Source: Spartobacteria bacterium (GTDB lineage Bacteria > Verrucomicrobiota > Kiritimatiellia > RZYC01). From it: a stretch of 37,596 nt of DNA. Both the position numbers and the translations under genes were made by a program. The stretch is taken from assembly GCA_009930475.1 (NCBI GenBank), contig RZYC01000038.1, forward strand, positions 1 to 37,596, read 5' to 3'. Every line of letters starts with the position of its first letter. The stretch's first letter is position 1. Of this stretch, positions 17,144 through 25,025 are shown in pieces. The notes beneath the pieces were generated by a model. That model saw only the letters and a list, made by a program, of their open reading frames with translations. It had not been told where the DNA came from and searched no databases.

Positions 17144-17646
17144 CAAAACATGGATGAGAGGGTGCTTAGGTAAAAAATAAAGGCTCCTGCGGCCAGAGCG
17201 ATGAGAAGCCCCAGCAACAGCCAGAATTTATTGCCTTTTTTCTGACGTTTCGTCCCGAAAGGAGAGATATTGGAAAAATGTTCCGGCGGGACAATGGCCG
17301 CATTGGATATCTCAATATCCGCGTTTATATTTACAACGGGGTCTTCCGTCTGACTGTTTTCATCTTTGAACAGCAGTTCCGTGTCGCCCAGCTGCACGAG
17401 ATCATTGGGGGTCAATTCCCTTATTTCTTTGATGAAGCGCGAGTTGACTCTGGTGCCGTTGGTGGAATGCAGATCTTCGATGAAAACCCGCCCGCCCTCC
17501 GGGAAAATACGACAGTGCTGACTGGATACCGCGCCCGAAGAGATAACCACGGTGTTGGAGGTCGCCCGGCCAAAGGTGATCGTTTCTTCGTTTATTTCAA
17601 AGGTTTTTCCTTTTAGATCGCCAGACATGCCCATCAACGTCGCCAT
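17143..17646 (-). CDS. FHA-domain protein with C-terminal membrane anchor
   Basis: A 167-aa protein. The FHA domain (about 1-95) includes ITFGRATSNTVVI, SSQHCRIF and DLHSTNGTRVN, the phosphothreonine-binding loops (GR, S-x-x-H and the NG motif are all kept). A linker and a single C-terminal transmembrane helix (KFWLLLGLLIALAAGAFIFYL) follow, which makes it tail-anchored with the FHA domain in the cytoplasm. AAAGGA precedes the ATG. It overlaps the pseudopilin gene by one base and starts 40 nt after pyrC, probably as one transcript. The phosphorylated partner and kinase are unknown. Confidence 0.9.
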   Translation of the reverse strand: MATLMGMSGDLKGKTFEINEETITFGRATSNTVVISSGAVSSQHCRIFPEGGRVFIEDLHSTNGTRVNSRFIKEIRELTPNDLVQLGDTELLFKDENSQTEDPVVNINADIEISNAAIVPPEHFSNISPFGTKRQKKGNKFWLLLGLLIALAAGAFIFYLSTLSSMF

Positions 17647-17686
17647 ACGTGTATTCCTTTCAAAAAAAACTGACTGAATCTGTCAC

Positions 17687-18973
17687 TTAATTGATGTAAA
17701 GCCAATTCTGTGCGTAGGTTATCCTTCCATTATTCATTGTGCACAGAATGCGGCTTTTCCATGTCGTATCGAGAAAGGGGGTGTTGCATGATTGCGAACA
17801 GAGCGATGCAGCGGTAATGTGCGTTGTTCCCGCCAGGTCGATCGCCGTGAAACAGGCGGGCATCCCGTCAAGCAACGTGGGCGTTGCCCGCCGGATGAGC
17901 TGCGAGGGACTGGTTGTCCAGCAGGCCATGAACTGCGACAAAGGCATTCGTCCGCTGGCGACCAGTAAGGTATAGGTGACAGGAAAGGCCCATTCCAGCC
18001 CGATGATGCCGAAGGGGGCCTTGAGAAATCCTTCTGCCTTGGCTTCCGAGGTATGCGGTGCGTGGTCTGTGGCCAAAATGGTGATTGTTCCATTGGCGAC
18101 CCCGTCCCGTAACGCGTCGCGATCGGCGGCATCGCGCAGAGGTGGATTCATCTTATAAGAGGTGTTGTCAGGATCGATATCATCGATGCATAAGGCCAGA
18201 TGGTGAGGCGTGGCTTCTCCTGTCACGGGGAGTCCTTCTTTTCGTGCCTCGGCCAGCAGCGCTACGCTTTCGGCGCAGGACATATGTTGAATATGCATGT
18301 GACATCCGGTTTGCCGGCTGATTGCAATATCCCGTTCGACGATGCTTATTTCTGCATCGCGGGGAATGCCTGGCAGCGCGTATGCATCTGCTTTTTCACT
18401 TTGGTGCATGACTCCCTGTGGTTTTAGTGCGGGGTTTTCTGCATGATCCATGATGGGTAAATCCAGTGCGGCGGCCTGTTTCCCCGCCTCAAGCATGAGC
18501 TCCATGGAACGGGGGGTGGTGCCGTCGTCCGACAATGTGCACGCTCCAGCCTGGGCAAGCGCCTGGAAATCGGTCAGTTCCTGTCCGGCCCGCCCGAGGG
18601 TCAGTGCGCCGCAGGGGTAAAGGGTTACGTCGGACTGCTCGGCCCATGCAAGCTGTTCACGAATACGCAGGGGCGTATCCACCGCCGGAAAGGTGTTCGG
18701 CATGGTGACAACGCGCGTAAACCCGCCGTGTGCTGCCGCACGCGCCCCGGATGCAATGGTTTCCGCCGCTTCCAGTCCCGGCTGGCGGAAATGGACGTGT
18801 ATGTCCGTTAATCCCGGAAAGATTACGGCACCTTTTAAATCGATCTTGCGGTCGACCTGCTGGTGCCCGCCGGTCTGACGCTGGATGCAGCCGTCGAGCA
18901 CCCAGAAATCAGACAGCGGTGCCTCCGGGGATTCAAAACGAGCGGAAGTGAAGAGAATAGATTGAATTTTCAT
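17687..18973 (-). CDS. pyrC: Dihydroorotase (class I)
   Basis: Catalyses cyclisation of carbamoyl-aspartate in pyrimidine synthesis. The 428-aa length is the class I size. Metal ligands are visible: H59 and H61 in DIHVHFRQPG, then MDHAEN, HIQHMSC and TATDHAPH. HGGFTRVVTMPNTFPA and PVTGEATPHHLAL are further family segments. No inactivating change at the metal sites was seen, so it is probably an active enzyme rather than the PyrX-type pseudoenzyme. Its start lies next to divergent promoter boxes shared with the small membrane protein at 19033. Confidence 0.94.
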   Translation of the reverse strand: MKIQSILFTSARFESPEAPLSDFWVLDGCIQRQTGGHQQVDRKIDLKGAVIFPGLTDIHVHFRQPGLEAAETIASGARAAAHGGFTRVVTMPNTFPAVDTPLRIREQLAWAEQSDVTLYPCGALTLGRAGQELTDFQALAQAGACTLSDDGTTPRSMELMLEAGKQAAALDLPIMDHAENPALKPQGVMHQSEKADAYALPGIPRDAEISIVERDIAISRQTGCHMHIQHMSCAESVALLAEARKEGLPVTGEATPHHLALCIDDIDPDNTSYKMNPPLRDAADRDALRDGVANGTITILATDHAPHTSEAKAEGFLKAPFGIIGLEWAFPVTYTLLVASGRMPLSQFMACWTTSPSQLIRRATPTLLDGMPACFTAIDLAGTTHITAASLCSQSCNTPFLDTTWKSRILCTMNNGRITYAQNWLYIN

Positions 18974-18990
18974 GATTTACCGATTATATA
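18962..18990 (+). promoter_or_regulatory. Promoter of the small membrane protein, overlapping the pyrC promoter
   Basis: TTGAAT (18962-18967) and TATATA (18985-18990) are 17 nt apart and read toward 19033. On the other strand TATAAT (18988-18983) can serve as the -10 box of pyrC, although its -35 is weak. The two -10 boxes share bases, and the plus-strand -35 lies inside the first codons of pyrC. Confidence 0.45.
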
Positions 18991-19032
18991 GGGGCTCACA
19001 AATGATGAATTGCGTAGGGAAGTTAAAATAAA

Positions 19033-19221
19033 ATGCGGCGGATATACAATGTATTTCGATGGATCGGATATCTTTCCGGTCTGACGGGGGCTGCGGCCAT
19101 CTATTTTGGTAAAATTTATGAAGGATGGGTGTTGACGGCGGGCTGCGTTTTGCTTAGTACTATGCTTTTGTCGTTTTGTGCGTCGTATTTTCTTTTCCTC
19201 TGGATTCGATTTGGACGCTGA
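19033..19221 (+). CDS. Small two-helix membrane protein of unknown function
   Basis: A 62-aa ORF with two predicted transmembrane segments (about 10-26 and 32-56), a basic N-terminus (MRRIYNVFR) and a basic end (WIRFGR). A GGGAAG lies upstream of the ATG and a 17-nt-spaced promoter precedes it. I do not recognise a family. It stands between pyrC (divergent) and rplM (same strand, with its own promoter). Confidence 0.6.
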   Translation: MRRIYNVFRWIGYLSGLTGAAAIYFGKIYEGWVLTAGCVLLSTMLLSFCASYFLFLWIRFGR

Positions 19222-19261
19222 AGTAGACGAATAGGTGAACTATACGTTAAATTAAAACAGG

Positions 19262-19290
19262 TTGACATGGCTGGCTGGCTCAGATATGTT
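19262..19290 (+). promoter_or_regulatory. Promoter of rplM-rpsI
   Basis: A consensus TTGACA (19262-19267) and TATGTT (19285-19290) with an exact 17-nt spacer. The spacer contains a GGCT repeat. The expected leader is about 37 nt before the rplM start. This is the best sigma-70-type promoter in the window. Confidence 0.7.
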
Positions 19291-19333
19291 TTGTCGCTGA
19301 TTTTGCAGTAAGAGAGTATTTAAGGTAAGTATA

Positions 19334-19765
19334 ATGAAATCGTTTGTAGCAAAGCAGGAAGAAGTAACGCGGAAATGGTATTTGGTAGACGCGGCTGATA
19401 AGCCGGCTGGACGTTTGGCCGTTGAAATAACAAAAATTTTGCGTGGAAAAAACAAACCCACTTTCACACCACATGTGGACACGGGGGATTTCGTGGTCGT
19501 TATCAACGCGGAAAAAGTGAAACTTTCCGGCACGAAAGAACAAAAAAAGATTTATAAGGACTATTCGGGTTATCCCAATGGACTTAAAGAATATCCGGCG
19601 AGTGATGTGAGAGCAAAACATCCGGATCGTATCGTTCGTCAGGCCGTTAGAGGCATGATGCCGAAGAATCGTCAGAGCCGCTCCATGATGCGCCGCCTGC
19701 ATGTGTATACCGGCACCAATCACCCTCACGTTGCACAGCAGCCTGAATCGATTGAACTGATTTAA
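19334..19765 (+). CDS. rplM: 50S ribosomal protein L13
   Basis: A 143-aa L13 with the family segments RKWYLVDAADKPAGRLAVEI, LRGKNKPTFTPHVDTGDFVVVINA and PDRIVRQAVRGMMPKN. AAGGTAAG lies 5 nt before the ATG. It is followed after 20 nt by rpsI, the nearly universal partner gene. Confidence 0.97.
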   Translation: MKSFVAKQEEVTRKWYLVDAADKPAGRLAVEITKILRGKNKPTFTPHVDTGDFVVVINAEKVKLSGTKEQKKIYKDYSGYPNGLKEYPASDVRAKHPDRIVRQAVRGMMPKNRQSRSMMRRLHVYTGTNHPHVAQQPESIELI

Positions 19766-19785
19766 TAAGAAAGTAGGAGAGTATC

Positions 19786-20184
19786 GTGGCACTTAAAGTA
19801 GTCGAATTTGCAGCGACAGGACGTCGCAAAGAAGCCGTGGCACGTGTCCGCATGGTACCCGGTTCTGGTAAGGTTACCGTGAATGGCCGTCCCTTTGAGG
19901 ACTATTTCAAAACATTAACCCTGCGTGTGTATATCGTTCGTCCTTTCGTTCTGGTCGGAATGGAAAACAAATACGATATGGTCATTTCTACCAGTGGTGG
20001 CGGACTGAAAGGTCAGGCCGGCGCTGTTCGTCATGCGATCTCGCGTGCATTGGTGAACATGGACGATACAACGCGTCCGGTTTTGAAGGAAAACGGATTC
20101 CTTACGCGCGATTCACGTATGAAGGAACGCAAGAAACCTGGTCAGCCGGGTGCTCGTAAGCGCTTCCAGTTCTCTAAACGTTAA
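19786..20184 (+). CDS. rpsI: 30S ribosomal protein S9
   Basis: A 132-aa S9 starting with GTG (AGGAG six nt upstream). Core motifs: [39 protein letters not shown] and the basic tail [17 protein letters not shown] that reaches the P-site tRNA. The terminator 23 nt beyond the stop ends the rplM-rpsI unit. Confidence 0.97.
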   Translation: MALKVVEFAATGRRKEAVARVRMVPGSGKVTVNGRPFEDYFKTLTLRVYIVRPFVLVGMENKYDMVISTSGGGLKGQAGAVRHAISRALVNMDDTTRPVLKENGFLTRDSRMKERKKPGQPGARKRFQFSKR

Positions 20185-20206
20185 GAGACGTATACGAGAT
20201 ATTTTC

Positions 20207-20239
20207 AACCCCGGATACATCTGTGTTCGGGGTTTTTTT
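20207..20239 (+). terminator. Rho-independent terminator of rplM-rpsI
   Basis: AACCCCG (20207-20213) pairs with CGGGGTT (20228-20234) around a 14-nt loop, and the T-run extends to 20239. It lies just past rpsI and before argJ. Confidence 0.85.
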
Positions 20240-20288
20240 GTATCAAAATTCGTGGATTAAACATGTTCTGTGCGGAAGGGATAAAAAT

Positions 20289-21476
20289 ATGAATTCGCAT
20301 GTTATGACATTACCAAAAGGGTTTAAAGCCGCTGGCATGGCTGCCGGTATCAAGAAATCGGGCACCAAAGATTTGGCACTGGTTGTGTCAGAGGTTCCTT
20401 GCGTGGCGGCGGGTACCTTTACGAAAAATAATATCAAAGCGGCTCCAGTGCGTTTATGTATGCAGCGCCTGATGGATTCTTCGGCGTTGTACGGGATTGT
20501 GGCCAACAGCGGCAATGCCAATGCCTGCACGGGTGAACAGGGTAAAACCGATGCCCTGCGCATGGCGCAGGTAGCCGAACAGGCATTGGGTCTGCCTGAA
20601 AATGCGCTGTTTGTCTGCTCTACCGGCCGCATCGGCATACCTCTGCCCATGTCCACCGTGGAAAAGGGCATTCGTGATCTGGCTCCGAGTCTGCGGACGG
20701 ATGGCGGCGTTGATGCTTCTGACGCTATTCTTACTACGGATACCCATAGAAAAGTCATCACCAGAACGGTGAAGACGGCCGCCGGCGACGTCACCCTGTC
20801 GGCTATGGCTAAGGGCGCAGGCATGATTGAACCCAATATGGCGACCATGTTTACCTTCATTCTGACTGATGCCTGCGTGGATCAAGCGTCGCTTCAGGAG
20901 GCGTTGAGCGAGTCCGTGGCAAACAGTTTTAATCGTATCAGTGTCGATGGCGACATGAGTACTAATGACACCGTTTTATGCCTGGCCAACGGACTGGCTG
21001 GCAATGCGCAGTGGTCGTCCAGTCATCTGCAGTGGAAGGCCTTTAAAGAGGTGCTCGATGAAGTCTGCCTGACATTGGCTCTGGATATTGTGCGAGACGG
21101 CGAGGGTGCGAAAAAATTGGTTACGATCAATATTGAAGGTGCTGCGACGACTCAGGATGCCGAATGTGTGGCCCGCAGTATTGCCAACTCCCTGCTGGTT
21201 AAAACGTCATGGGTCGGGAACGATGCCAACTGGGGTCGTGTCATCGACTGCATCGGTTATTCCGGAGCCACCATTCAGGAAGACCGCATTGATATATCTT
21301 ATAGTGATATTCCGGCGGTGCGAGGCGGTCTGGGGATATCGGGCGGTGATGAGCAGCTGCATGCCGCCGTGGGTTCCGAAGCCTTTTCTGTGCAGGTTGA
21401 CCTTCACATGGGGGAGGGTGCAGCCACGGTGTACACTTGTGAATGCTCTGAAGAATACGTGCAGATCAATATTTAA
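20289..21476 (+). CDS. argJ: Bifunctional glutamate N-acetyltransferase/ornithine acetyltransferase
   Basis: ArgJ recycles the acetyl group in arginine synthesis and can also make N-acetylglutamate. The frame opens earlier at a GTG inside the terminator, but the ATG at 20289 with GAAGGG upstream is the sensible start (395 aa). The self-cleavage motif KGAGMIEPNMATM is present, with nucleophile T186 after Ala; cleavage gives the alpha and beta chains. GIVANSGNANACTGEQG, SVDGDMSTNDTV and TSWVGNDANWGR are further family blocks. No other arg gene is in the window. Confidence 0.95.
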   Translation: MNSHVMTLPKGFKAAGMAAGIKKSGTKDLALVVSEVPCVAAGTFTKNNIKAAPVRLCMQRLMDSSALYGIVANSGNANACTGEQGKTDALRMAQVAEQALGLPENALFVCSTGRIGIPLPMSTVEKGIRDLAPSLRTDGGVDASDAILTTDTHRKVITRTVKTAAGDVTLSAMAKGAGMIEPNMATMFTFILTDACVDQASLQEALSESVANSFNRISVDGDMSTNDTVLCLANGLAGNAQWSSSHLQWKAFKEVLDEVCLTLALDIVRDGEGAKKLVTINIEGAATTQDAECVARSIANSLLVKTSWVGNDANWGRVIDCIGYSGATIQEDRIDISYSDIPAVRGGLGISGGDEQLHAAVGSEAFSVQVDLHMGEGAATVYTCECSEEYVQINI

Positions 21477-21536
21477 CTCGGTCGGCTGGAAACTGGATCC
21501 AGTCTTTCAATGGTAACAAGAAACAAAGGAAACGAA

Positions 21537-21812
21537 ATGAAAGCAGCAGCTAGACATATTCTCGTAAGTACAGAAGACGCCTGCAACCGTATCAAACAGC
21601 AGATTGCTGATGGTGCCGATTTTGCCGAAATGGCGAAAAAACATTCCGCGTGCCCGTCCGGTCGCGATGGCGGCACTCTGGGGGTTTTTTCTCCGGGACA
21701 GATGGTGCCTGAATTTGACCGCGTTGTCTTCAATGAAGAAGTAGGCGTCGTTCATGGCCCGGTCAAAACCAATTTTGGCTACCACCTGGTCGAAATTACT
21801 CAGCGCGGTTAA
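21537..21812 (+). CDS. ppiC: Parvulin-type peptidyl-prolyl isomerase
   Basis: A 91-aa stand-alone parvulin domain, close to the size of E. coli PpiC. Motifs: AARHILVSTEDAC, ADFAEMAKKHSACPSGRDGGTLGVFSPGQMVPEFD and TNFGYHLVEI. The ATG at 21537 has AAAGGA six nt upstream, which is better than the ATG at 21510. No signal peptide is visible, so it should be cytoplasmic. It follows argJ by 60 nt. Confidence 0.9.
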   Translation: MKAAARHILVSTEDACNRIKQQIADGADFAEMAKKHSACPSGRDGGTLGVFSPGQMVPEFDRVVFNEEVGVVHGPVKTNFGYHLVEITQRG

Positions 21813-21840
21813 TTCCGACGACTGAAAATACCGGAAATAA

Positions 21841-21861
21841 AAGTTCCAATCATTGGAACTT
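21841..21861. repeat. Palindromic repeat, copy 1
   Basis: A perfect palindrome around GTTCCAATCATTGGAAC (21844-21860), extended by AA and TT. It forms a 7-bp stem with a 3-nt loop. It lies 29 nt after the parvulin gene. Confidence 0.85.
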
Positions 21862-21878
21862 TCCAACGATCGCATAAT

Positions 21879-21909
21879 AAAAAAGTTCCAATCATTGGAA
21901 CTTTTTTTT
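21879..21909. terminator. Palindromic repeat, copy 2, with A- and T-runs (bidirectional terminator-like)
   Basis: The same 17-nt core as copy 1 (21885-21901), here flanked by six A on one side and eight T on the other, so the stem reaches 14 bp and a T-run follows on both strands. By structure it can stop transcription from argJ-ppiC; the shared core shows it is also a repeat-family member. Confidence 0.7.
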
Positions 21910-21922
21910 ATTCTGTTTATCG

Positions 21923-21948
21923 AAAGTTCCAATGTCTGGAACTATTTT
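21923..21948. repeat. Palindromic repeat, copy 3 (diverged)
   Basis: AGTTCCA (21925-21931) and TGGAACT (21937-21943) pair perfectly around the loop ATGTC. The arms match copies 1 and 2 but the centre differs. It lies about 50 nt before the ankyrin gene start. Confidence 0.75.
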
Positions 21949-21997
21949 AAAAACAAAATTCGTAACCATTTACGGGTTAAACCATATCAAAGGGTGT

Positions 21998-23050
21998 ATG
22001 TCTTTTATTCGGACCATAAGAGCCGTCCTCTTCGCCTTTCTACTGTCGTTTGTCGCTACTCGGGCCGTTATGCCGCCTGAAATATACGCCGAGAGATCAC
22101 AACTTTCGGAAATTAAAGCCATCGCGACTGTTGTGGAAGTAGAGACCTTGTACATGGGGGAAAGTTACTCTGAAAAAAGAATGATCACCTCCATGACGTC
22201 ATGGACTCCAGAACTAGAAGAAGCCAGTCGCAAAACACCGGAAACACTCAGATACGGGATAGGTACAGTGAGTGTAGACGACACGCTCTTTGTCCAGCCC
22301 ATCCAGTCGCAATTCGGCGGCAAGAACCCTTTACCCGATGCGCTCGTCCGTGGAGGCTTGCTCCATCTGGAAAATAGGGACACGGATATGCATGGGTTTG
22401 AGAATGAAGACCGTCGGGGTTTATTACTCATAGCTTTGCATGATAATGATCTGGACGAAGTCTCTCGGCTTCTGAGAAGCGGCATTGATGTCAACCATCC
22501 GCTAAGCACCACTGGACAGACACTGCTCATGGCCGCAGAGACCGCATCCATGGCGAACCTGCTGTTGTCAAACGGGGCAAATCCAAAAGCCGTGGATGCA
22601 GATGAAGGCACGGTCCTGCACTATGCTGTTTCACGAGAAAAGGCGCTAGAGCTGATTCCCCTTTTCGTTGCGCAAGGTGTCGATCCCAATGGCCGTGGCT
22701 GGGGAAATACGACGCCACTTTTAGCCGTCATGGACTATTTCAACGAACACCGTGCTCTTTATTCACCGCCGGTGTCGACCGAAGCAACTGAATTTGATGG
22801 AGTCGATAACCGCTTTCCCGGTCCGCGAGATGTGTTGCAGATGTTGATGAATGCCGGAGCCGATCTGAATGCGGTGGATCCATACGGAGACACGGCCCTG
22901 ATAAATGCTGCCATGAATGGCAACCGTGAACTGGTGAGCATCCTGCTTGATCTGGGCGCCGACCGCACCATCAAGAATGCTGTGGGAGACACCGCCCAAG
23001 ACATCGCCAACAAGTTGGGCTACACCGACATGTACCGGATGCTGGAATAA
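21998..23050 (+). CDS. Secreted or membrane-anchored ankyrin-repeat protein
   Basis: A 350-aa protein when started at ATG 21998 (AAAGGG just upstream); the open frame reaches back to 21932, but the internal start places a signal peptide (FIRTIRAVLFAFLLSFVATRA) at the N-terminus. The region up to residue 130 is unrecognised. From about 140 to the end there are five or six ankyrin repeats, e.g. TTGQTLLMAAETASMANLLLSNGANP and GDTALINAAMNGNRELVSILLDLGAD. Ankyrin repeats bind proteins; the partner is unknown. The gene lies right after three palindromic repeats and converges with a small minus-strand gene. Confidence 0.85.
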   Translation: MSFIRTIRAVLFAFLLSFVATRAVMPPEIYAERSQLSEIKAIATVVEVETLYMGESYSEKRMITSMTSWTPELEEASRKTPETLRYGIGTVSVDDTLFVQPIQSQFGGKNPLPDALVRGGLLHLENRDTDMHGFENEDRRGLLLIALHDNDLDEVSRLLRSGIDVNHPLSTTGQTLLMAAETASMANLLLSNGANPKAVDADEGTVLHYAVSREKALELIPLFVAQGVDPNGRGWGNTTPLLAVMDYFNEHRALYSPPVSTEATEFDGVDNRFPGPRDVLQMLMNAGADLNAVDPYGDTALINAAMNGNRELVSILLDLGADRTIKNAVGDTAQDIANKLGYTDMYRMLE

Positions 23051-23081
23051 CCTGCATGCGGACTGTTATTTGGACTTCACT

Positions 23082-23438
23082 TTAAACAGCCGTATGAGTT
23101 CCTTGATGAGCAAGTGAAGAGCATAATAGCTGAAAACAGACATAAACAATAGCTTCATTTCTACGCCCGCCAAACATGTCTCTGTCGATCATTTCTGTTT
23201 TTTCATAAATCCTTTCTTTTCCAGCATTAATGATTTCTATCTGTATATGCAACAGCTCGCCTTCTTCGCGCTGGTTGATCTGGGCAACCAATAGTGCGTC
23301 AGCTGATTTCCATACCAAGCCATTCGCATCCATCAGTTTCATGTCCATTTGATGTCGCTGGTAGGAGAAGTAGCCAGCCACTCCGAGTAGTAAAACGATG
23401 GGCCATACAAGCAGAATGACTTTTATTCTTTTCTTCAT
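23082..23438 (-). CDS. Small membrane protein of unknown function, probably frameshifted
   Basis: A 118-aa ORF (ATG at 23438; an extra ATG one codon earlier) with AAAGGA upstream. It opens with one transmembrane helix (IKVILLVWPIVLLLGVAGYF) and a soluble region to about residue 85. After DRDMFGG the frame reads into a Cys-rich, unconvincing tail. If one G were missing from the GGG run at 23168-23166, the frame would continue as GVEMKLLFMSVFSYYALHLL and on through IKELIRLF to a TAA at 23066-23068, giving about 123 aa with a second transmembrane helix and a basic end. That reads far more naturally, so a one-base insertion (mutation or sequence error) is likely. Confidence 0.6.
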   Translation of the reverse strand: MKKRIKVILLVWPIVLLLGVAGYFSYQRHQMDMKLMDANGLVWKSADALLVAQINQREEGELLHIQIEIINAGKERIYEKTEMIDRDMFGGRRNEAIVYVCFQLLCSSLAHQGTHTAV

Positions 23439-23537
23439 CATGATGCGGTTCCTTTCAAGGTCGCCGGGAATTCTAGCAGGTATGCTGGACGGGGTGCTAC
23501 TCTTTTGTTACAACCTATAAAAGAGGAAATGAATACT

Positions 23538-24752
23538 ATGAGAGAAAAATCAGTTATTTCAAAGACGTACCGTATGCTCATGCTGCTATTGATTGTTTTG
23601 AGTTGGGGTGGGGCGGGGAACGCGGTAACCCAGTATCAAGCGTTGGAGGAAACCAGACAGAATAACGCGGCGGGCGCGATGCATGTGGATCAATATACGA
23701 AGTTTAAGCCGTTAACCTTTGTCGCCGGTAGAAGTCTTGGTTATTTCCTTCGCAGTATACATCCCTCCTATCTTGGTGCATATGGACTGGGGCAGGTGCT
23801 GGATCAAAATGTTGATGCCATCAATGCGCACCTCAAAGCGACGCGACAGGCTATTGCGAATACGGACAATCTGACAACGGATCAACCCGTTACACAGGAT
23901 CCTCTCTCGTTTATGACGGCGACCGAAAGAAAAGCCTTTGATAGAGATCTCACCAATTTGGAGTATTTGTTGGGGTCTATGCAGTCGGGTACCTTTCCTC
24001 TGGATCAGATGGATCGCGCACTAGAAATGGTTGTTATTATCGAAAATAGAATTAATGAACTCTTTGCAATGAATGGAAAAGCACCGTTCTTCTTGAGCGA
24101 AGCCGACCTCAAAAATTATACGCCCGTGGTGTTACAGGATGGGCAGATCCTACGAAGTAAGGAGCCGTGTTCTAATGTCAACAAGAGTTATGAGCTCTCA
24201 AATGGAAAGTCATATGCTATCAGTACGCTGAAAAACAGCCTTAAGAAGAAAGACGCCAGTATCGCTGAGCTTCGGAAAAAGATTGAAAAGGGTTCGCTCG
24301 AATTTCATGGAAAAGTCCCGCCGAAATCCAATTATCCCGTATCCAAGCAGCGGTATGAAGTCAGTATAAAGAAATACAAAGAAAAGCTGCAAACCATTGC
24401 GAGTAAAGGAGATGATTATGTTTTTGTGATCTCCAGAGCACCAACTCCGGGCGAATGGGGGCATTCAAAAACGGCGTTGGAAAAGGCGAAACGAGCGGCG
24501 CAGGAAAAACTGACCAAAAACCTTTCCGCCAGTTCACGTGATTCTTACAGTAAAAAGGTTGCGCATTGTGACGTGATGATGGATCGATGGGACGCAAAAA
24601 AAAGCGAGGTCATTGCAGAATATAAGGAAAAAATAGCGGAGATGAAAAAGATGATCCGCCTATGGGAAGAGATTGCACAGGAAACACTGGATAAGCGTCT
24701 GGATGAACGGCAACACATCCTGAACCTGATGGCGGAGCATCCCTGCGGGTAA
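23538..24752 (+). CDS. Secreted coiled-coil protein of unknown function
   Basis: A 404-aa protein if started at ATG 23538, which has GAGGA 10 nt upstream (frame opens at a TTG at 23505; ATG 23529 is another option). A signal peptide covers about residues 8-30 (MLMLLLIVLSWGGAGNA). The mature part is rich in Lys, Glu and Ala; residues about 225-400 are predominantly charged helix, likely coiled coil, e.g. KKSEVIAEYKEKIAEMKKMI. Only two Cys are seen in the mature middle and end regions (KEPCSN, AHCDV) besides the final HPCG. I recognise no family. It may be periplasmic. Confidence 0.7.
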   Translation: MREKSVISKTYRMLMLLLIVLSWGGAGNAVTQYQALEETRQNNAAGAMHVDQYTKFKPLTFVAGRSLGYFLRSIHPSYLGAYGLGQVLDQNVDAINAHLKATRQAIANTDNLTTDQPVTQDPLSFMTATERKAFDRDLTNLEYLLGSMQSGTFPLDQMDRALEMVVIIENRINELFAMNGKAPFFLSEADLKNYTPVVLQDGQILRSKEPCSNVNKSYELSNGKSYAISTLKNSLKKKDASIAELRKKIEKGSLEFHGKVPPKSNYPVSKQRYEVSIKKYKEKLQTIASKGDDYVFVISRAPTPGEWGHSKTALEKAKRAAQEKLTKNLSASSRDSYSKKVAHCDVMMDRWDAKKSEVIAEYKEKIAEMKKMIRLWEEIAQETLDKRLDERQHILNLMAEHPCG

Positions 24753-25025
24753 GATGGGAGTATGCGAATGCCCCTTTGCGGTTCTTCGCGCACTTTGCGG
24801 TTAATAAAAAATCAAACCGCCAAGGCCGCTTCAGCGGATGATCTGGACTGCCTTGGAATGACATCGGTCAAGTTGATGGCCAAACGGCAGCGAATCGGGG
24901 CGAATGACGACAATCCTTTCTTGGTATACTGCATACAGAGCGAAGCTTGACGGATTCTGTTTCCTTTACTACGTTTCCTGTAGTTCAGGTGTATATTTAG
25001 GGGTCTCTATGAAAGGGTGATTTTT
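24753..25025 (+). other. Structured non-coding stretch between the coiled-coil protein and the hybrid kinase
   Basis: No convincing gene. CTTTGCGGTT occurs twice (24774-24783 and 24793-24802). GCGGTT (24797-24802) can pair with AACCGC (24815-24820). CCAAGGC (24820-24826) pairs perfectly with GCCTTGG (24850-24856) and encloses a small CCGC-TTCA-GCGG hairpin. This could be a terminator region, a repeat remnant or a small RNA; none is proven. Confidence 0.4.

Noticed and set aside
21841-21948. CRISPR-like array
   Set aside because: The three repeats are short palindromes with uneven spacing (17-22 nt between) and one diverged copy, with no cas gene nearby.
24762-24950. 62-codon plus-strand frame
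   Set aside because: Its codons run through the direct repeats and hairpins; there is no ribosome binding site and the product resembles no protein. It is better explained as non-coding.
24947-24975. TTGACG with a TACGTT 17 nt later, before the hybrid kinase
   Set aside because: The -10 is poor and the leader structure is unclear, so I do not list it as a promoter.
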